Shown: positions 55,240 to 64,000, counted from the first letter of the stretch. The stretch is DNA of 64,000 bases from Pectinatus haikarae (GCF_015732185.1 NZ_WIQM01000008.1:434001-498000); one strand, 5' to 3'. Numbers and translations are program-made. The notes: generated from the letters alone by a model not told the origin.

Positions 55240-56421
55240 TTATATATTTTCAGTTTGCAGTGTGTGTACAGCTTCTGCTATCTGCTGCAGCGCTTTTTGC
55301 AGCGTATGCCGGGGACAAGCTGCATTGAGGCGCATGTATTGTTCAAGTGTATTACTGAACCAAAAACCATCATCAAGTGCCACTCGGGCCTTATTTACCA
55401 TAAAATCATGCAGCTGTTTTTGATCAAGACCTAATTGCCTGCAATCCAGAAGAACAAGATATGTCCCCTCCGGATAATTAGGTTTTATAGCCGGAATATT
55501 ATTTTTGCAATAATCGTTTATATATTTAAAATTGCCCTCAATATATTTTAAAACATTTTCGAGCCAGGCTCTTCCCTGTCTGTAGGCTGCCTCAACGGCC
55601 ACGAGATTAAAGCAGCTGTTTCTTTTTATGTCCAGCACACCGAGAATGTCATCAAATTTATCACGTTCTTCTTTGGTAGGGAAAATTATTATTGAAGCCT
55701 GCAGTCCTGCCAAATTGAATGTTTTGCTCGGTGCCAGGCAGGTAATCGTAATCCGAGACAACAGAGGTGAGATGCTTGCGATAGGCACATGCTTATGCCC
55801 GGGAAATACAATGTCTGCATGTATTTCATCGGCTATAATGCGTACCTTGTATTTCAGGCATATTTCGCCTATGCGCTGAAGTTCTTCTCTGGTCCAAACT
55901 CTGCCTACGGGATTATGCGGACTGCACAGCAAAAACCATTTAGCACCGTTTTGGGCCTGCTGCTCAAAATCAGCGTAATCCATTTCATAATGTCCGTTTA
56001 CTTGTTTGAGCGGATTTTCCACTAATTTGCGATCATTATTTTTGATAACATCAAAAAACGGATAATAAACGGGTGTCTGAATAATTATCTTATCGCCCGG
56101 CTGCGTAAAATTCTGAATAAGCATACTGAGCGAGACAACCACACCAAGATTGTGCAGCATGAGCTGCTTTTCCGGTCGCCAACCATGATATTTTTCGAGC
56201 CAGTCGCAAACTGCTTCATAATATGAATCAGGTCGTGACGTATAACCGAATATGCCCTGGTCCGCACGTTGCTTTATCGCTTCAATGATTGGCTCTGCTG
56301 TTCTGAAATCCATATCGGCTATCCAAAGCGGTATTAAATCACTGCGCCCGAATTTTTGTTTAAGTTCGTCATATTTTGCTGCAAAATTATTTTTTCTATC
56401 TATTATTTCATCAAAATTCAT
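55240..56421 (-). CDS. patB: MalY/PatB-type C-S lyase (cystathionine beta-lyase)
   Basis: 393-residue aminotransferase-fold PLP enzyme. Start block IPLWIADMDFRTAEPI, Asp in RIIADEIHADIVF, PLP lysine in CLAPSKTFNLAGLQ. Cleaves cystathionine to homocysteine, pyruvate and ammonia. It starts 18 bases after the cystathionine-synthase-like gene, in the SAM-riboswitch operon, which supports the methionine role over a MalY-like one. Confidence 0.88.
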   Translation of the reverse strand: MNFDEIIDRKNNFAAKYDELKQKFGRSDLIPLWIADMDFRTAEPIIEAIKQRADQGIFGYTSRPDSYYEAVCDWLEKYHGWRPEKQLMLHNLGVVVSLSMLIQNFTQPGDKIIIQTPVYYPFFDVIKNNDRKLVENPLKQVNGHYEMDYADFEQQAQNGAKWFLLCSPHNPVGRVWTREELQRIGEICLKYKVRIIADEIHADIVFPGHKHVPIASISPLLSRITITCLAPSKTFNLAGLQASIIIFPTKEERDKFDDILGVLDIKRNSCFNLVAVEAAYRQGRAWLENVLKYIEGNFKYINDYCKNNIPAIKPNYPEGTYLVLLDCRQLGLDQKQLHDFMVNKARVALDDGFWFSNTLEQYMRLNAACPRHTLQKALQQIAEAVHTLQTENI

Positions 56422-56439
56422 ATATTTGTCTCTCCGTTT

Positions 56440-57573
56440 TTATTCTAACGCTTGTTCCAGGTCGCTGATTATATCCTGATAATTTTCTATTCCGACTGAA
56501 AGCCGCAGCAACTTATCCGTAATGCCCAGTTTATGACGTATTTCCTCAGGAATATCCGTATGGGTTTGACATGAAGGAAATGTTATCAGACTTTCCACAC
56601 CGCCCAGGCTTTCCGCAAATTGAATGAATTTGACACTGCTTAGTATTCTGGGTACCAGATCAGGATTATCGACTGCAAAAGAAATTATTCCGCCGCAGCC
56701 TGAAGCTTGTTTATTATGGATTTCCCTTCCCGGATGATCTTCCAGTCCGGGGTAATATACATGTTCTATATGCGGTTGACCGTTAAGCCAATAGGCTATT
56801 TTTTTCGCATTTTCATTGTGTTTTTCCATACGCAGACCTAAGGTTTTCAAGCCTCTTATCAGAAGCCAGCTGTCACTTGGACTGAGTATATTCCCTGTAG
56901 CATTCTGGATAAAACGTATTTTTTCACCGATAGTTTTTTCACGTGTTACGACTATCCCGCACAAAAGGTCATTATGTCCGGCCAGATATTTGGTCCCGCT
57001 GTGAAGGACAATATCTGCGCCAAGTTCAATAGGACGTTGAAAATACGGTGTCAAAAAAGTATTGTCTACGATAAGCTGTATTCCACGTTTTTGGCATATA
57101 GCCGCAAGTGAAGCTATATCTGTGATTTTCATCATCGGATTAGTAGGCGTTTCTATGAATATGGCTTTTGTATTTTCCTTTATTGCTGACATTACCGATT
57201 GCTGTGAACTGGTATCGGCTATGGAAAAACTTATACCGTAATTGATAAAAATCTGGCTGAATAGTCTGTATGTCCCGCCATAGCAGTCATCTGTCAGGAT
57301 AATGTGATCGCCTGGCTTATATAGCATCAATACAGCTGTGGCAGCAGCCATTCCGGAAGAAAAAGCAAATCCGTCACTGCCGTTTTCTAAAAGGGCCAGT
57401 CCGTCCTCTGCTACTTGACGCGTTGGATTTTTGCTTCTGGTGTAGTCAAAACCCGTACTTTTTCCCAGAGCCGGATGGGCAAAAGAAGCAGTATTGTAGA
57501 TAGGTGTGCTTATCGCTCCGGTTTTTTCGTCAGAATTTATTCCTATATGGACAATTTTGGATTCTAAATCCAT
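56440..57573 (-). CDS. metI: Cystathionine gamma-synthase / O-acetylhomoserine sulfhydrylase family (MetI-like)
   Basis: 377-residue Cys/Met-metabolism PLP enzyme. PLP lysine K195 in LHSGTKYLAGHNDLLCG; YTRSKNPTRQVAE and AFSSGMAAATAVL motifs. It joins an activated homoserine with cysteine (or sulfide). Sequence alone does not separate the synthase from cystathionine gamma-lyase; the riboswitch and the neighbouring beta-lyase favour synthesis. Similar to the metI-metC arrangement of Bacillus. Confidence 0.85.
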   Translation of the reverse strand: MDLESKIVHIGINSDEKTGAISTPIYNTASFAHPALGKSTGFDYTRSKNPTRQVAEDGLALLENGSDGFAFSSGMAAATAVLMLYKPGDHIILTDDCYGGTYRLFSQIFINYGISFSIADTSSQQSVMSAIKENTKAIFIETPTNPMMKITDIASLAAICQKRGIQLIVDNTFLTPYFQRPIELGADIVLHSGTKYLAGHNDLLCGIVVTREKTIGEKIRFIQNATGNILSPSDSWLLIRGLKTLGLRMEKHNENAKKIAYWLNGQPHIEHVYYPGLEDHPGREIHNKQASGCGGIISFAVDNPDLVPRILSSVKFIQFAESLGGVESLITFPSCQTHTDIPEEIRHKLGITDKLLRLSVGIENYQDIISDLEQALE

Positions 57574-57596
57574 GTATAACCCTCCTAAAATATACT

Positions 57597-57741
57597 AAAA
57601 AAGACCCTTCCAAAAGAAGAAGGGTCTTTTCGACGCATCCTCTCATTTTTCAGGATTTCTCCTGCAGGAATTAGCACCTTGCGTAAACGCCGGTTGCTGG
57701 GTGTCATCGGGCCAGTCCCTCCACCACTCTAAATAAGAGAT
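57597..57741 (-). promoter_or_regulatory. SAM-I (S-box) riboswitch with terminator
   Basis: Read on the minus strand: CTCTTATTTAGAGTGGTGG, then GAGGGACTGGCCCGATGA, CACCCAGCAACCGG, AAGGTGCTAATTCCTGC and ATGAGAG closing P1, all S-box consensus blocks. It is followed by a terminator AAGACCCTTC/GAAGGGTCTT with a T-run (57597-57631), 24 bases before metI. High SAM should stop transcription of metI-patB. Confidence 0.95.
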
Positions 57742-57799
57742 AATATATGTTTATTATAAAGCAAAAACGATTAAATGTAAATTTTATTATTTATGAAAA

Positions 57800-58681
57800 T
57801 TATTTTTTTACTTCTCCGCCTTCAACAACAAGATCATCGGGGCTGACCGCAGTACCGTACACCGGAGCCAGTGTTTCTTCATAATCCTTGTGGAAGAAAT
57901 TTTCACCGGCCAGTTTTTTGATGTCGTCATTGATAAAATCAAGCAGTTCTTTATTACCCTTATGCACAGCCGCAGCTATGGTATCGGTGTCACCCAGCGA
58001 TGTTATGCCAACAGTAAAGCCCTTGTTTTTTAAAGCCCAGGCCAGAACTTCTGTATTATCGGTCGAAAATGCGTCACCGCGTCCATCGACAAGTGCATTG
58101 TAGGTTTCGGTATATTGGTCAAATTTCAGGAGATTCACATCAGGATAATGTTTTGTGAAATAAGTTTCGGCAGTAGTTCCCTTGGCGACAATAAGTGTCT
58201 TTCCTTTAAGCTGGTCAGGACTGGTTATAAGTGCGCCGTCAGGCGATACCACACCAAGAGCCACTTTCATATATGGCAGTGCAAAATCTACCTGTTCGGC
58301 ACGTTCCGGCGTAACCGTGAAGTTAGCCAGGATTATGTCCACTTTGCCGGTCTTCAGATACTCGACACGATTAGCCGGTTCGACGGAGACATACTTGACC
58401 TTTACTCCCAGATCCTTTGCCAGCCTGTTGCCGAAATATACGTCATAGCCCTGATAATTCCCCTCTTTGTCGATATAACCGAAAGGAGCTTTATCGCTGA
58501 ATACGCCGACAATGACCTCACCGCTTTTCTTGATTTCGTCCAGCGAACGGAATGCAGTTTCTCCCGAACCCGTACTCTGCTGACTGTCTGTGGCAGCTTC
58601 ATTCTTGCAGCCGCCCGCAAAAACAGCAGCGGCAATAATTGCAAGTGCGGCCAGCAGTAGATATAATTTCCTGATTCTCAT
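57800..58681 (-). CDS. Polar amino-acid ABC transporter, substrate-binding lipoprotein (operon 1)
   Basis: 293 residues. Signal peptide with lipobox (VFAGGC, Cys at about 25), then an SBP family 3 fold: GVFSDKAPFGYIDKEGNYQGYDVYFGNRLA (in part: APFGYIDKEGNYQGYDV) and DIILANFTVTPERAEQVDFALPY (in part: TPERAEQVDF). Binds an amino acid outside the membrane; specificity unknown, although the nearby sulfur genes make cystine or methionine plausible. Last gene of the four-gene unit. Confidence 0.9.
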   Translation of the reverse strand: MRIRKLYLLLAALAIIAAAVFAGGCKNEAATDSQQSTGSGETAFRSLDEIKKSGEVIVGVFSDKAPFGYIDKEGNYQGYDVYFGNRLAKDLGVKVKYVSVEPANRVEYLKTGKVDIILANFTVTPERAEQVDFALPYMKVALGVVSPDGALITSPDQLKGKTLIVAKGTTAETYFTKHYPDVNLLKFDQYTETYNALVDGRGDAFSTDNTEVLAWALKNKGFTVGITSLGDTDTIAAAVHKGNKELLDFINDDIKKLAGENFFHKDYEETLAPVYGTAVSPDDLVVEGGEVKK

Positions 58682-58718
58682 GTTAATTTACCTCTTTTCC
58701 TTTGTCTATTGTAAATAC

Positions 58719-59477
58719 CTATTTTACCTTTACAGAATTAAACTTAAAGCTATTTAAAAATTGGCCGGCCCGTTCGGTTCCCGGTTTATCGAAAAACCGT
58801 TCCGGAACATTTTCCTCTATGATTTGACCGTCGTCAAAGAAAAAAATACGGTCTGCTACCGCACGGGCAAATGACATTTCATGTGTGACGATCAGCATTG
58901 TCATTCCCTGTCTGGTAAGCCCGATTATCACATCAAGGACTTCACGCACCATTTCTGGATCCAGTGATGCGGTTACTTCATCAAAAAGCATTACTTCGGG
59001 ATTGAGAATAAGTGCCCGGATCATGGCAATACGCTGTTTTTGGCCGCCGGACAGCTGACGGGGGTAGGCAGTTTCCTTATCCGCGAGTCCTACTCTTGCC
59101 AGCAGCCTGCGTGCAGCCTGTTCTACTTCGGCTTTCTTCCTGTGCTGCACCTGTATGGCAGCCAAAGTAATATTGTCTATGACCGTCAGATGATTAAAAA
59201 GATCATAGCTCTGAAAAACCATACCGATATGCTGGCAGATGACCGCTCTTGATATATTTTTGCCGCTGATGCATTCGTCTTTAAAATAAACGGCGCCGCC
59301 GTCAATTGTTTCCAGATGGTTGAGACATCGCAGAAAAGTTGACTTGCCGCAGCCGGAAGGGCCGATGATCACGATAACCTCCCCTTTTTTCACTTCCATG
59401 GAAATATCCTTTAAGATGGTATGATCACCGAATGTCTTTTTCAGGTGCTCTATTCTCAGCAGCGTTTTATTTTCCAT
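58719..59477 (-). CDS. Polar amino-acid ABC transporter, ATPase (operon 1)
   Basis: 252 residues, GlnQ-type. Walker [14 protein letters not shown], signature LSGGQKQRIAM, Walker B VMLFDEVTASLDPEM, H-loop VTHEMSFA. The Walker B Asp is followed by EVTASLDP where EPTSALDP is usual. Starts one base after the permease stop. Confidence 0.95.
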   Translation of the reverse strand: MENKTLLRIEHLKKTFGDHTILKDISMEVKKGEVIVIIGPSGCGKSTFLRCLNHLETIDGGAVYFKDECISGKNISRAVICQHIGMVFQSYDLFNHLTVIDNITLAAIQVQHRKKAEVEQAARRLLARVGLADKETAYPRQLSGGQKQRIAMIRALILNPEVMLFDEVTASLDPEMVREVLDVIIGLTRQGMTMLIVTHEMSFARAVADRIFFFDDGQIIEENVPERFFDKPGTERAGQFLNSFKFNSVKVK

Positions 59478-59478
59478 A

Positions 59479-60156
59479 TTACTCCTTCCACCTTTTTTCC
59501 AGGCAGTTTGCCGCCAGTGTCAGCGGCCAGCAGGAAAAAAAGTACAAAAAAAATATTGCGCCGTAAATCCAAAGAGCTGCTGTCGGTGCGGTATAGCGGT
59601 TTGCTTCAATGATCTGCTGGCCCACCTTAAGCATCTCGACAACACCGATCAATACAACAAGAGAGGTAGTCATGATCATGCGTGTAGCCAGATTCATCGC
59701 CGGCGGTATCAGACGGCGCAGTGCCTGCGGCAGGATAATGAATCGATACAGTTGAATTTTGGAAAATCCCAGTGCCGCACCGCTTTCGTATTGATTCCTG
59801 GGTATAGAAATAAGTGCGCTGCGTACCAGATCTCCCATTTCCGCGGTACCCCACAGAATAAATACGATCACAGCTGCTGTAAAGCCTGATAAGTTTATGC
59901 CGGCTGCTCTCGTCAAGCCGAAATAGGCTATAAATAAGAGAACCAGCTGAGGCATAATGCGGATAAATTCCAAATAAATGCGGGTAATAAAATGGACGGC
60001 AGGGTGGCGCAGGGTCATAAGCATTCCCATAATAGTTCCCAATATGCAGGAAGCAATGATAGTAATGACTGATAGTTTTATGGTGACCAGCAGCCCCAGC
60101 AGAAGACGAATGCCGTTTTCACCTTCAAACAATACCCGTATTCCCAAATCCTGCAT
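59479..60156 (-). CDS. Polar amino-acid ABC transporter, permease (operon 1)
   Basis: 225 residues with about five hydrophobic segments and the EAA-loop motif ESGAALGFSKIQLYRFIILPQALRRLIPP (in part: GFSKIQLYRFIILPQALR). Inner-membrane channel subunit. Overlaps the other permease gene by 32 bases. Confidence 0.93.
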   Translation of the reverse strand: MQDLGIRVLFEGENGIRLLLGLLVTIKLSVITIIASCILGTIMGMLMTLRHPAVHFITRIYLEFIRIMPQLVLLFIAYFGLTRAAGINLSGFTAAVIVFILWGTAEMGDLVRSALISIPRNQYESGAALGFSKIQLYRFIILPQALRRLIPPAMNLATRMIMTTSLVVLIGVVEMLKVGQQIIEANRYTAPTAALWIYGAIFFLYFFSCWPLTLAANCLEKRWKE

Positions 60157-60802
60157 AACGGATTCTCCTTTCCAGTAACGATGCCAGCAAGGAAACGGGC
60201 AGTAAAATAATCAAATAAGAAATAACCAGCAGCAAAAGGGCTTCATCTGTTTTATAGTACAACCCGATAAGATCTTTTGCTACATAGACAAGGTCTGACA
60301 GAGCCACAACACTGAAAACAGAAGTTTCCTTGATAAGAAAAATCACGTTGGCGCACAGCGGCGGGATCGATACAGCCAATGCCTGCGGCACTATTACATA
60401 ACGCATTATCTGCATATGGGAAAAGCCCAGCGCCTCTGCTGCCTCTATCTGGCTTTTAGAAACGGAACTCAGACCTGCTCTGAATGCTTCGGCCATATAG
60501 CTGCCTCCCAAAAGGGTGAGACCTGCAATGGCACATGCGGGACCGGAAATATGAATCCCCAGCTTAGGCAGACCGAAATAGAGGAAAAACAGTTGAACCA
60601 GAAGAGGTGTGTTGCGAAAGAGTTGCACATAAGCAAAAAACAGCTGAGATAGTACCGGGATTTTTCTGTAACGTACAATACTGACTAAAAGACCGGTCAG
60701 TATTGCCATTACTATTCCCGTACAGGCCAGCTGTACTGTAATGACGGCTGCCTTGGCATACATGGGAGCAAATTTTTGGATAAACAATAAATCCAAATGC
60801 AT
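60125..60802 (-). CDS. Polar amino-acid ABC transporter, permease (operon 1)
   Basis: 225 residues from ATG 60802 (AAAGAAG upstream). EAA loop EAAEALGFSHMQIMRYVIVPQALAV in part (GFSHMQIMRYVIVPQAL). The longer reading to 60868 passes through the leader hairpin and is rejected. First gene of the unit. Confidence 0.92.
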   Translation of the reverse strand: MHLDLLFIQKFAPMYAKAAVITVQLACTGIVMAILTGLLVSIVRYRKIPVLSQLFFAYVQLFRNTPLLVQLFFLYFGLPKLGIHISGPACAIAGLTLLGGSYMAEAFRAGLSSVSKSQIEAAEALGFSHMQIMRYVIVPQALAVSIPPLCANVIFLIKETSVFSVVALSDLVYVAKDLIGLYYKTDEALLLLVISYLIILLPVSLLASLLERRIRYAGFGNTGIV

Positions 60803-60822
60803 CAACTTCTTTCCGTATTCAA

Positions 60823-60865
60823 TAAAAAAGGCCGGACACGATAAGTAAATACCGTGTCCGGCCTT
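60823..60865 (-). terminator. Leader terminator/attenuator before operon 1
   Basis: AAGGCCGGACACG (60828-60840) pairs perfectly with 60853-60865, followed by TTTTTT on the minus strand. It ends only 20 bases before the first start codon, leaving no room for a promoter after it. Confidence 0.75.
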
Positions 60866-60900
60866 CAATTTTTTTGATCAGCCGACATATATGCTTTTGA

Positions 60901-60960
60901 TTGACAACATATTATCACGCAGTTAATATATTGTCAATCAAAATATCATCGGTTGATGAT
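60901..60960. promoter_or_regulatory. Symmetrical bidirectional promoter with two palindromes
   Basis: Plus strand: TTGACA 60901-60906, 17 bases, TAATAT 60924-60929. Minus strand: TTGACA 60932-60937, 17 bases, TAATAT 60909-60914. The two lie within one 18-bp near-perfect inverted repeat. A second palindrome (AAAATATCATC, GGTT loop, exact complement) follows at about 60939-60964. Confidence 0.6.
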
Positions 60961-61051
60961 ATTTTAATTATAGTTCTATATTCTCTTTAATAATACAGGA
61001 TTTTTTCTGAATGATCGCAAGCGTGTTTTTATTTGTACGGTTTATTCCCTA

Positions 61052-61948
61052 TTATTTTACGTTCTGTGTTTTAGCTTCATCGGCTGACAGTACCATATAA
61101 TTTTCGGGAAGTCCGTATTTTTCAAGAATTGTTTTGAGCGTGCCGTCACTGCGCATTTTTTCCAGTTCACCGTTCACGGCATCAAGCAGATCCTTATCGC
61201 CGAAACGTATTGCAGCACCGATTTTCCCTGATGCTTCCGGTGTATATGGACTCAAGATCTGCAAATCAAGTGATGCGTTTTGCTTGAGTGTATAACCGGC
61301 AACTATACCGTCCGTTATGCATGCATCGATTTTGCCTGTATTAACTGCCATCATCAATTCAGCTTGACTGTTGAATACTTTAACATCTTTGACCTCGCCG
61401 GCATCTTTCCATTTGTTGGCAAGTTCAAGGAATGTCACGCCCTTTTGTCCGCCTATAACTTTGTCTTTAAGATCAGCCTTGCTTTTTATCGGCGAATCTT
61501 TTTTTATAACGACAGCTTCGCCTTCTGTATACCAGATATTGGTGAACGATGCTTTCTGCAGACGTTCGGGTTTGATATACATGGCATCAGTAACCATATC
61601 TATAGAGCCGTTGTCAAGTTCCACCAGCAGATTTTCAAAAGGAACCTGTTTCATTTCTACCTTTGGGATGTTTAGTCTCTTTGCTATTTCTTCGATTATT
61701 TCAGAGTCTACACCGGAAAACTTATTTGTTTTAGTATCCATGTAAGCAAATGGTGCATCATTGGAGGAACCCACTACCAATACGCCTTTTTCGCGTATTT
61801 TGGCAAGTGTGTTCCCGTCTCCGGAAGAACTTGAGGCGGATGAGCCGGGAGCAGGCTTTGCATCTTCGGAACCGCAGCCTGCGAGAAGGAAAAGTGAAGA
61901 TAATACCAGGACAGTAAGGATAAAAAGCTTTTTACAGGAATTTTTCAT
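61052..61948 (-). CDS. Polar amino-acid ABC transporter, substrate-binding lipoprotein (operon 2)
   Basis: 298 residues from ATG 61948 (AAAGG upstream). Lipobox LLAGC, then Ser-rich linker and SBP family 3 domain: GSSNDAPFAYMDTKTNKFSGVDSEI (in part: NDAPFAYMDTKTNKFSGVD) and DMVTDAMYIKPERLQKASF. Specificity unknown. Third gene after ATPase and permease. Confidence 0.9.
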   Translation of the reverse strand: MKNSCKKLFILTVLVLSSLFLLAGCGSEDAKPAPGSSASSSSGDGNTLAKIREKGVLVVGSSNDAPFAYMDTKTNKFSGVDSEIIEEIAKRLNIPKVEMKQVPFENLLVELDNGSIDMVTDAMYIKPERLQKASFTNIWYTEGEAVVIKKDSPIKSKADLKDKVIGGQKGVTFLELANKWKDAGEVKDVKVFNSQAELMMAVNTGKIDACITDGIVAGYTLKQNASLDLQILSPYTPEASGKIGAAIRFGDKDLLDAVNGELEKMRSDGTLKTILEKYGLPENYMVLSADEAKTQNVK

Positions 61949-61991
61949 GATAAACCAGCCTTTCATATTCATTTAAATGATTAAATAATAA

Positions 61992-62705
61992 CTACCTGTT
62001 TGAAGAAGACAGTTTGTACTCAATGAATTTTACACAATGTGACAACGGAACACTTAAAATAAGATAGAACAATGCCAGATAAGTGTATGCTTCGATAGTA
62101 TAAAAGGTTTGCGAGGCAAAAGTCTGTGTACGCAGCAGCAGTTCATTCACGGCGACATAGGCCAGCAGCGAAGTATCCTTGATCATCATGACAAGATAAT
62201 TTCCCAGTGAGGGTATTATGCTGCGCAGAGCCTGCGGCATTATTATGCGGAACAGAGCTTCATAACGTCCAAAACCCAAAACGAGAGCGGCTTCTGTCTG
62301 TCCCTTGTCGATGGATACTATACCGGCACGTATAACTTCCGACATGTAGCAGCCATAATTGACAGCCAGCCCTGCTATGCCGGCAGTGAGCGGATCTATT
62401 TGGACATCTGTTTTATAACCCAGCATGGCGGCAAGAAGATTGATAATAAGCGGGACTACATAATAAATATATACGAGCTGCACAAGCAAAGGGGTACCGC
62501 GTATAATTTCCAGAAAAACATACAAAAAGGCTTTTACCGGCTTCCAGGCAAAAAGGCGGCCGATAGCAATGAAAATACCGACAATAGTGGCCAGTATAAA
62601 ACCGAAGATCGTAGCTTCCAAAACAACACCGATACCGTGAATCAGTGATGGTACAAGATATTCTGCCGCTGCAGCAAAATGCAGCTGCGAAAGTAAGTTA
62701 TTCAT
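61992..62705 (-). CDS. Polar amino-acid ABC transporter, permease (operon 2)
   Basis: 237 residues, about five to six hydrophobic segments, EAA loop [25 protein letters not shown] in part ([18 protein letters not shown]). Overlaps the ATPase gene by 8 bases. Only one permease gene, so it likely works as a homodimer. Confidence 0.93.
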   Translation of the reverse strand: MNNLLSQLHFAAAAEYLVPSLIHGIGVVLEATIFGFILATIVGIFIAIGRLFAWKPVKAFLYVFLEIIRGTPLLVQLVYIYYVVPLIINLLAAMLGYKTDVQIDPLTAGIAGLAVNYGCYMSEVIRAGIVSIDKGQTEAALVLGFGRYEALFRIIMPQALRSIIPSLGNYLVMMIKDTSLLAYVAVNELLLRTQTFASQTFYTIEAYTYLALFYLILSVPLSHCVKFIEYKLSSSNR

Positions 62706-63435
62706 AGCTTACACCTCCAAGTACTCTGTTTAAAAATTGCTGTGTACGTTCCTGCTTGGGATGGTTGAATATCTCGGCAGGAAGTCCTTCTTCAACAATA
62801 TATCCCTTATCCATGAATACGACTCTGTCTGAGACATCTCTTGCAAAGCCCATTTCATGCGTTACCACGACCATAGACATACCGTCTTTTCTAAGATTTT
62901 TCATTACGGTAAGCACCTCGCTGACAAGCTCCGGATCAAGGGCGGATGTAGGCTCATCGAAAAGCAGCATCTTTGGCTGCATGGCGAGCGCTCTGGCTAT
63001 GGCCACACGCTGCTGCTGCCCGCCGGAAAGCTGCGATGGATAAGAGTCTGCTTTGTCGGCAAGTCCGACTTTTTCTAAAAGATTACGTGCGATCTCTTCA
63101 GCATCTTTCCGCGCCGTATGTTTGACATGCATCGGTGCATACATAACATTCTTTAGAACGGTAAACATGGGAAACAGATTGAATTTCTGAAAAACCATGC
63201 CGACTTCTCTGCGCAGGCGTTTGCTGTCAAGCTTATTGTCAAGTATAGTTCCATTATAGTAAATCTGTCCTCCTGTGGGTTCTTCCAACAGATTCAGGCA
63301 GCGTAAAAAGGTGCTTTTGCCGGAACCGGATGGGCCGATGATGCAAATTACTTCACCGTCATCAATCCGCATTGTTATGCTTTTCAACACTTCTGTCTTG
63401 CCATAGTTCTTTTTTAGATCAAATATATTGAACAT
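62698..63435 (-). CDS. Polar amino-acid ABC transporter, ATPase (operon 2)
   Basis: 245 residues from ATG 63435 (AGAGGTGG upstream; TTG 63441 overlaps it). Walker [14 protein letters not shown], signature [12 protein letters not shown], Walker [17 protein letters not shown]-loop VVTHEMGFA. First gene of the unit. Confidence 0.95.
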   Translation of the reverse strand: MFNIFDLKKNYGKTEVLKSITMRIDDGEVICIIGPSGSGKSTFLRCLNLLEEPTGGQIYYNGTILDNKLDSKRLRREVGMVFQKFNLFPMFTVLKNVMYAPMHVKHTARKDAEEIARNLLEKVGLADKADSYPSQLSGGQQQRVAIARALAMQPKMLLFDEPTSALDPELVSEVLTVMKNLRKDGMSMVVVTHEMGFARDVSDRVVFMDKGYIVEEGLPAEIFNHPKQERTQQFLNRVLGGVSYE

Positions 63436-63499
63436 AAACAACCACCTCTTTACAATAGGAGATAGACAGAATCATATTTCGGCAGCAGCCTGAAATTTA

Positions 63500-63540
63500 T
63501 AAAAAAAGAGCACTCATCCCCTGGTACAGGGAATGAGCGC
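63500..63540 (-). terminator. Leader terminator/attenuator before operon 2
   Basis: GCACTCATCCCCTG (63510-63523) pairs with CAGGGAATGAGCGC (63527-63540) with few mismatches, followed by TCTTTTTTT on the minus strand. It lies between the promoter and the ATPase gene. Confidence 0.7.
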
Positions 63541-63572
63541 CCTTGCTCTGTATATTCTCAATTATTGGGTCT

Positions 63573-63602
63573 ATTCTATCATGTGCCGCCTAAACAAGTC
63601 AA
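63573..63602 (-). promoter_or_regulatory. Promoter of operon 2
   Basis: On the minus strand TTGACT (63597-63602), 18-base spacer, TAGAAT (63573-63578). The rest of 63603-63795 is A/T-rich with no recognisable gene. Confidence 0.5.
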
Positions 63603-63795
63603 TGTATATAAGCACAATTTTTGAATAAAATTTTGGTATTCTAGCACAATAAACTAATATATTTAGCTGATATGCCATTAATATATAATAAATATAATTT
63701 TTAAATGCTAAATTGTTTTTGAGGAAATACTGACAGCAGGATTTTTATATATATTTTGTAAAAATGTTTCACAGACAGAGCGGCAATGCCGATGA

Positions 63796-64000
63796 TCATA
63801 TCTGTTCATAGGGAAGTATTTCCGCCAGATATCCTTTTTTGTGCAGAGCTGATTCTATTTCTGCCAGCGCTTCCTGTGAATCTGCAGATACAGTGTGAAA
63901 GTGATATCCTGAGGTTATATTCATCAGCGGTGTGGATTTTCCCATCTTTATATCCTGCATGAAATTATTCACGTCACGCCGGCTGTGGATATTAAGCCGG
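63796..64000 (-). CDS. niaR: NiaR-type niacin-responsive repressor, C-terminal part (5' end outside)
   Basis: The last 67 or so codons of a minus-strand gene ending at TGA 63796-63798. The text RRDVNNFMQDIKMGKSTPLM and GYHFHTVSADSQEALAEIE matches the 3H domain of NiaR/YrxA, including the histidines of YHFHT. NiaR represses NAD-synthesis and niacin-uptake genes with nicotinate as co-repressor. The HTH half lies beyond the window. Confidence 0.82.
   Translation of the reverse strand, partial: RLNIHSRRDVNNFMQDIKMGKSTPLMNITSGYHFHTVSADSQEALAEIESALHKKGYLAEILPYEQI

Noticed and set aside
1-64000. CRISPR array, prophage or rRNA operon
   Set aside because: No regularly spaced repeats, phage structural genes or rRNA-like sequence were seen.

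Overview
The window (about 40% GC by eye) looks like a chromosomal segment of a diderm Firmicute of the class Negativicutes, possibly Pectinatus/Selenomonas-like. The evidence is a mix of two kinds of gene. Outer-membrane genes are present: a lipid A 4-amino-4-deoxy-L-arabinose (Ara4N) operon and TonB/ExbB/ExbD. Firmicute regulation is also present: a SAM-I (S-box) riboswitch, a GntR/LacI-type AraR, a PRD-type PTS regulator, a NiaR (3H-domain) repressor and ArsR/ArsD/ArsA. The species assignment is inference.

Layout. 1-1543: 3'-truncated OPT-family oligopeptide transporter. 1838-3810: two-component system (OmpR-type regulator plus histidine kinase), divergent from 4179-10994, a six-gene arn operon (arnT, arnB, arnC, a split arnA as two genes, arnD). 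10989-12814: IS1182-like insertion sequence exactly at the end of arnD. 12835-16735: HIT protein, EAL-HDOD protein and methyl-accepting chemotaxis protein. 16994-17902: secreted alpha/beta hydrolase. 18148-20666: little-known triad of GTPase, soluble ABC ATPase and DUF364 protein. 20773-22600: second two-component system. 22667-28728: araE, araA, araB and araR. 28964-36519: one long minus-strand operon (PRD regulator, PTS EIIA, EIIB, EIIC of the galactitol type, AraM-like dehydrogenase, 2-hydroxyacid dehydrogenase, araD). 36726-39141: orphan lactose-type EIIA and ABC-F ATPase. 39358-39434: tRNA-Val(GAC). 39588-42910: alanine racemase, then tonB-exbB-exbD. 43061-45852: arsRDA followed by a decayed oxidoreductase. 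46096-48991: leuCDB. 49221-53228: PucR regulator divergent from a GABA aminotransferase and a 4-hydroxybutyrate dehydrogenase. 53473-55098: SMR exporter and an alpha-oxoamine-synthase-like enzyme. 55240-57741: S-box-controlled transsulfuration genes. 57800-63435: two complete polar amino-acid ABC transporters. 63796-64000: C-terminal end of niaR.

How the genes work together. The arn genes should build Ara4N on undecaprenyl phosphate and transfer it to lipid A, giving cationic-peptide resistance, probably under the adjacent two-component system. The araABD enzymes take L-arabinose to D-xylulose-5-phosphate. araD sits in a PTS operon that probably feeds a second pentose or pentitol substrate into the same point. 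gabT plus 4-hydroxybutyrate dehydrogenase form the start of GABA fermentation. metI/patB-type enzymes make homocysteine under SAM control.

The most interesting parts are the GTPase/ABC/DUF364 triad (candidate metal-handling system), the PTS/AraM/hydroxyacid dehydrogenase/AraD operon, an alpha-oxoamine-synthase homologue with a changed active-site histidine, an arsRDA cluster without a visible efflux pump and flanked by a 23-bp inverted repeat, and several unusual promoters and hairpin leaders.
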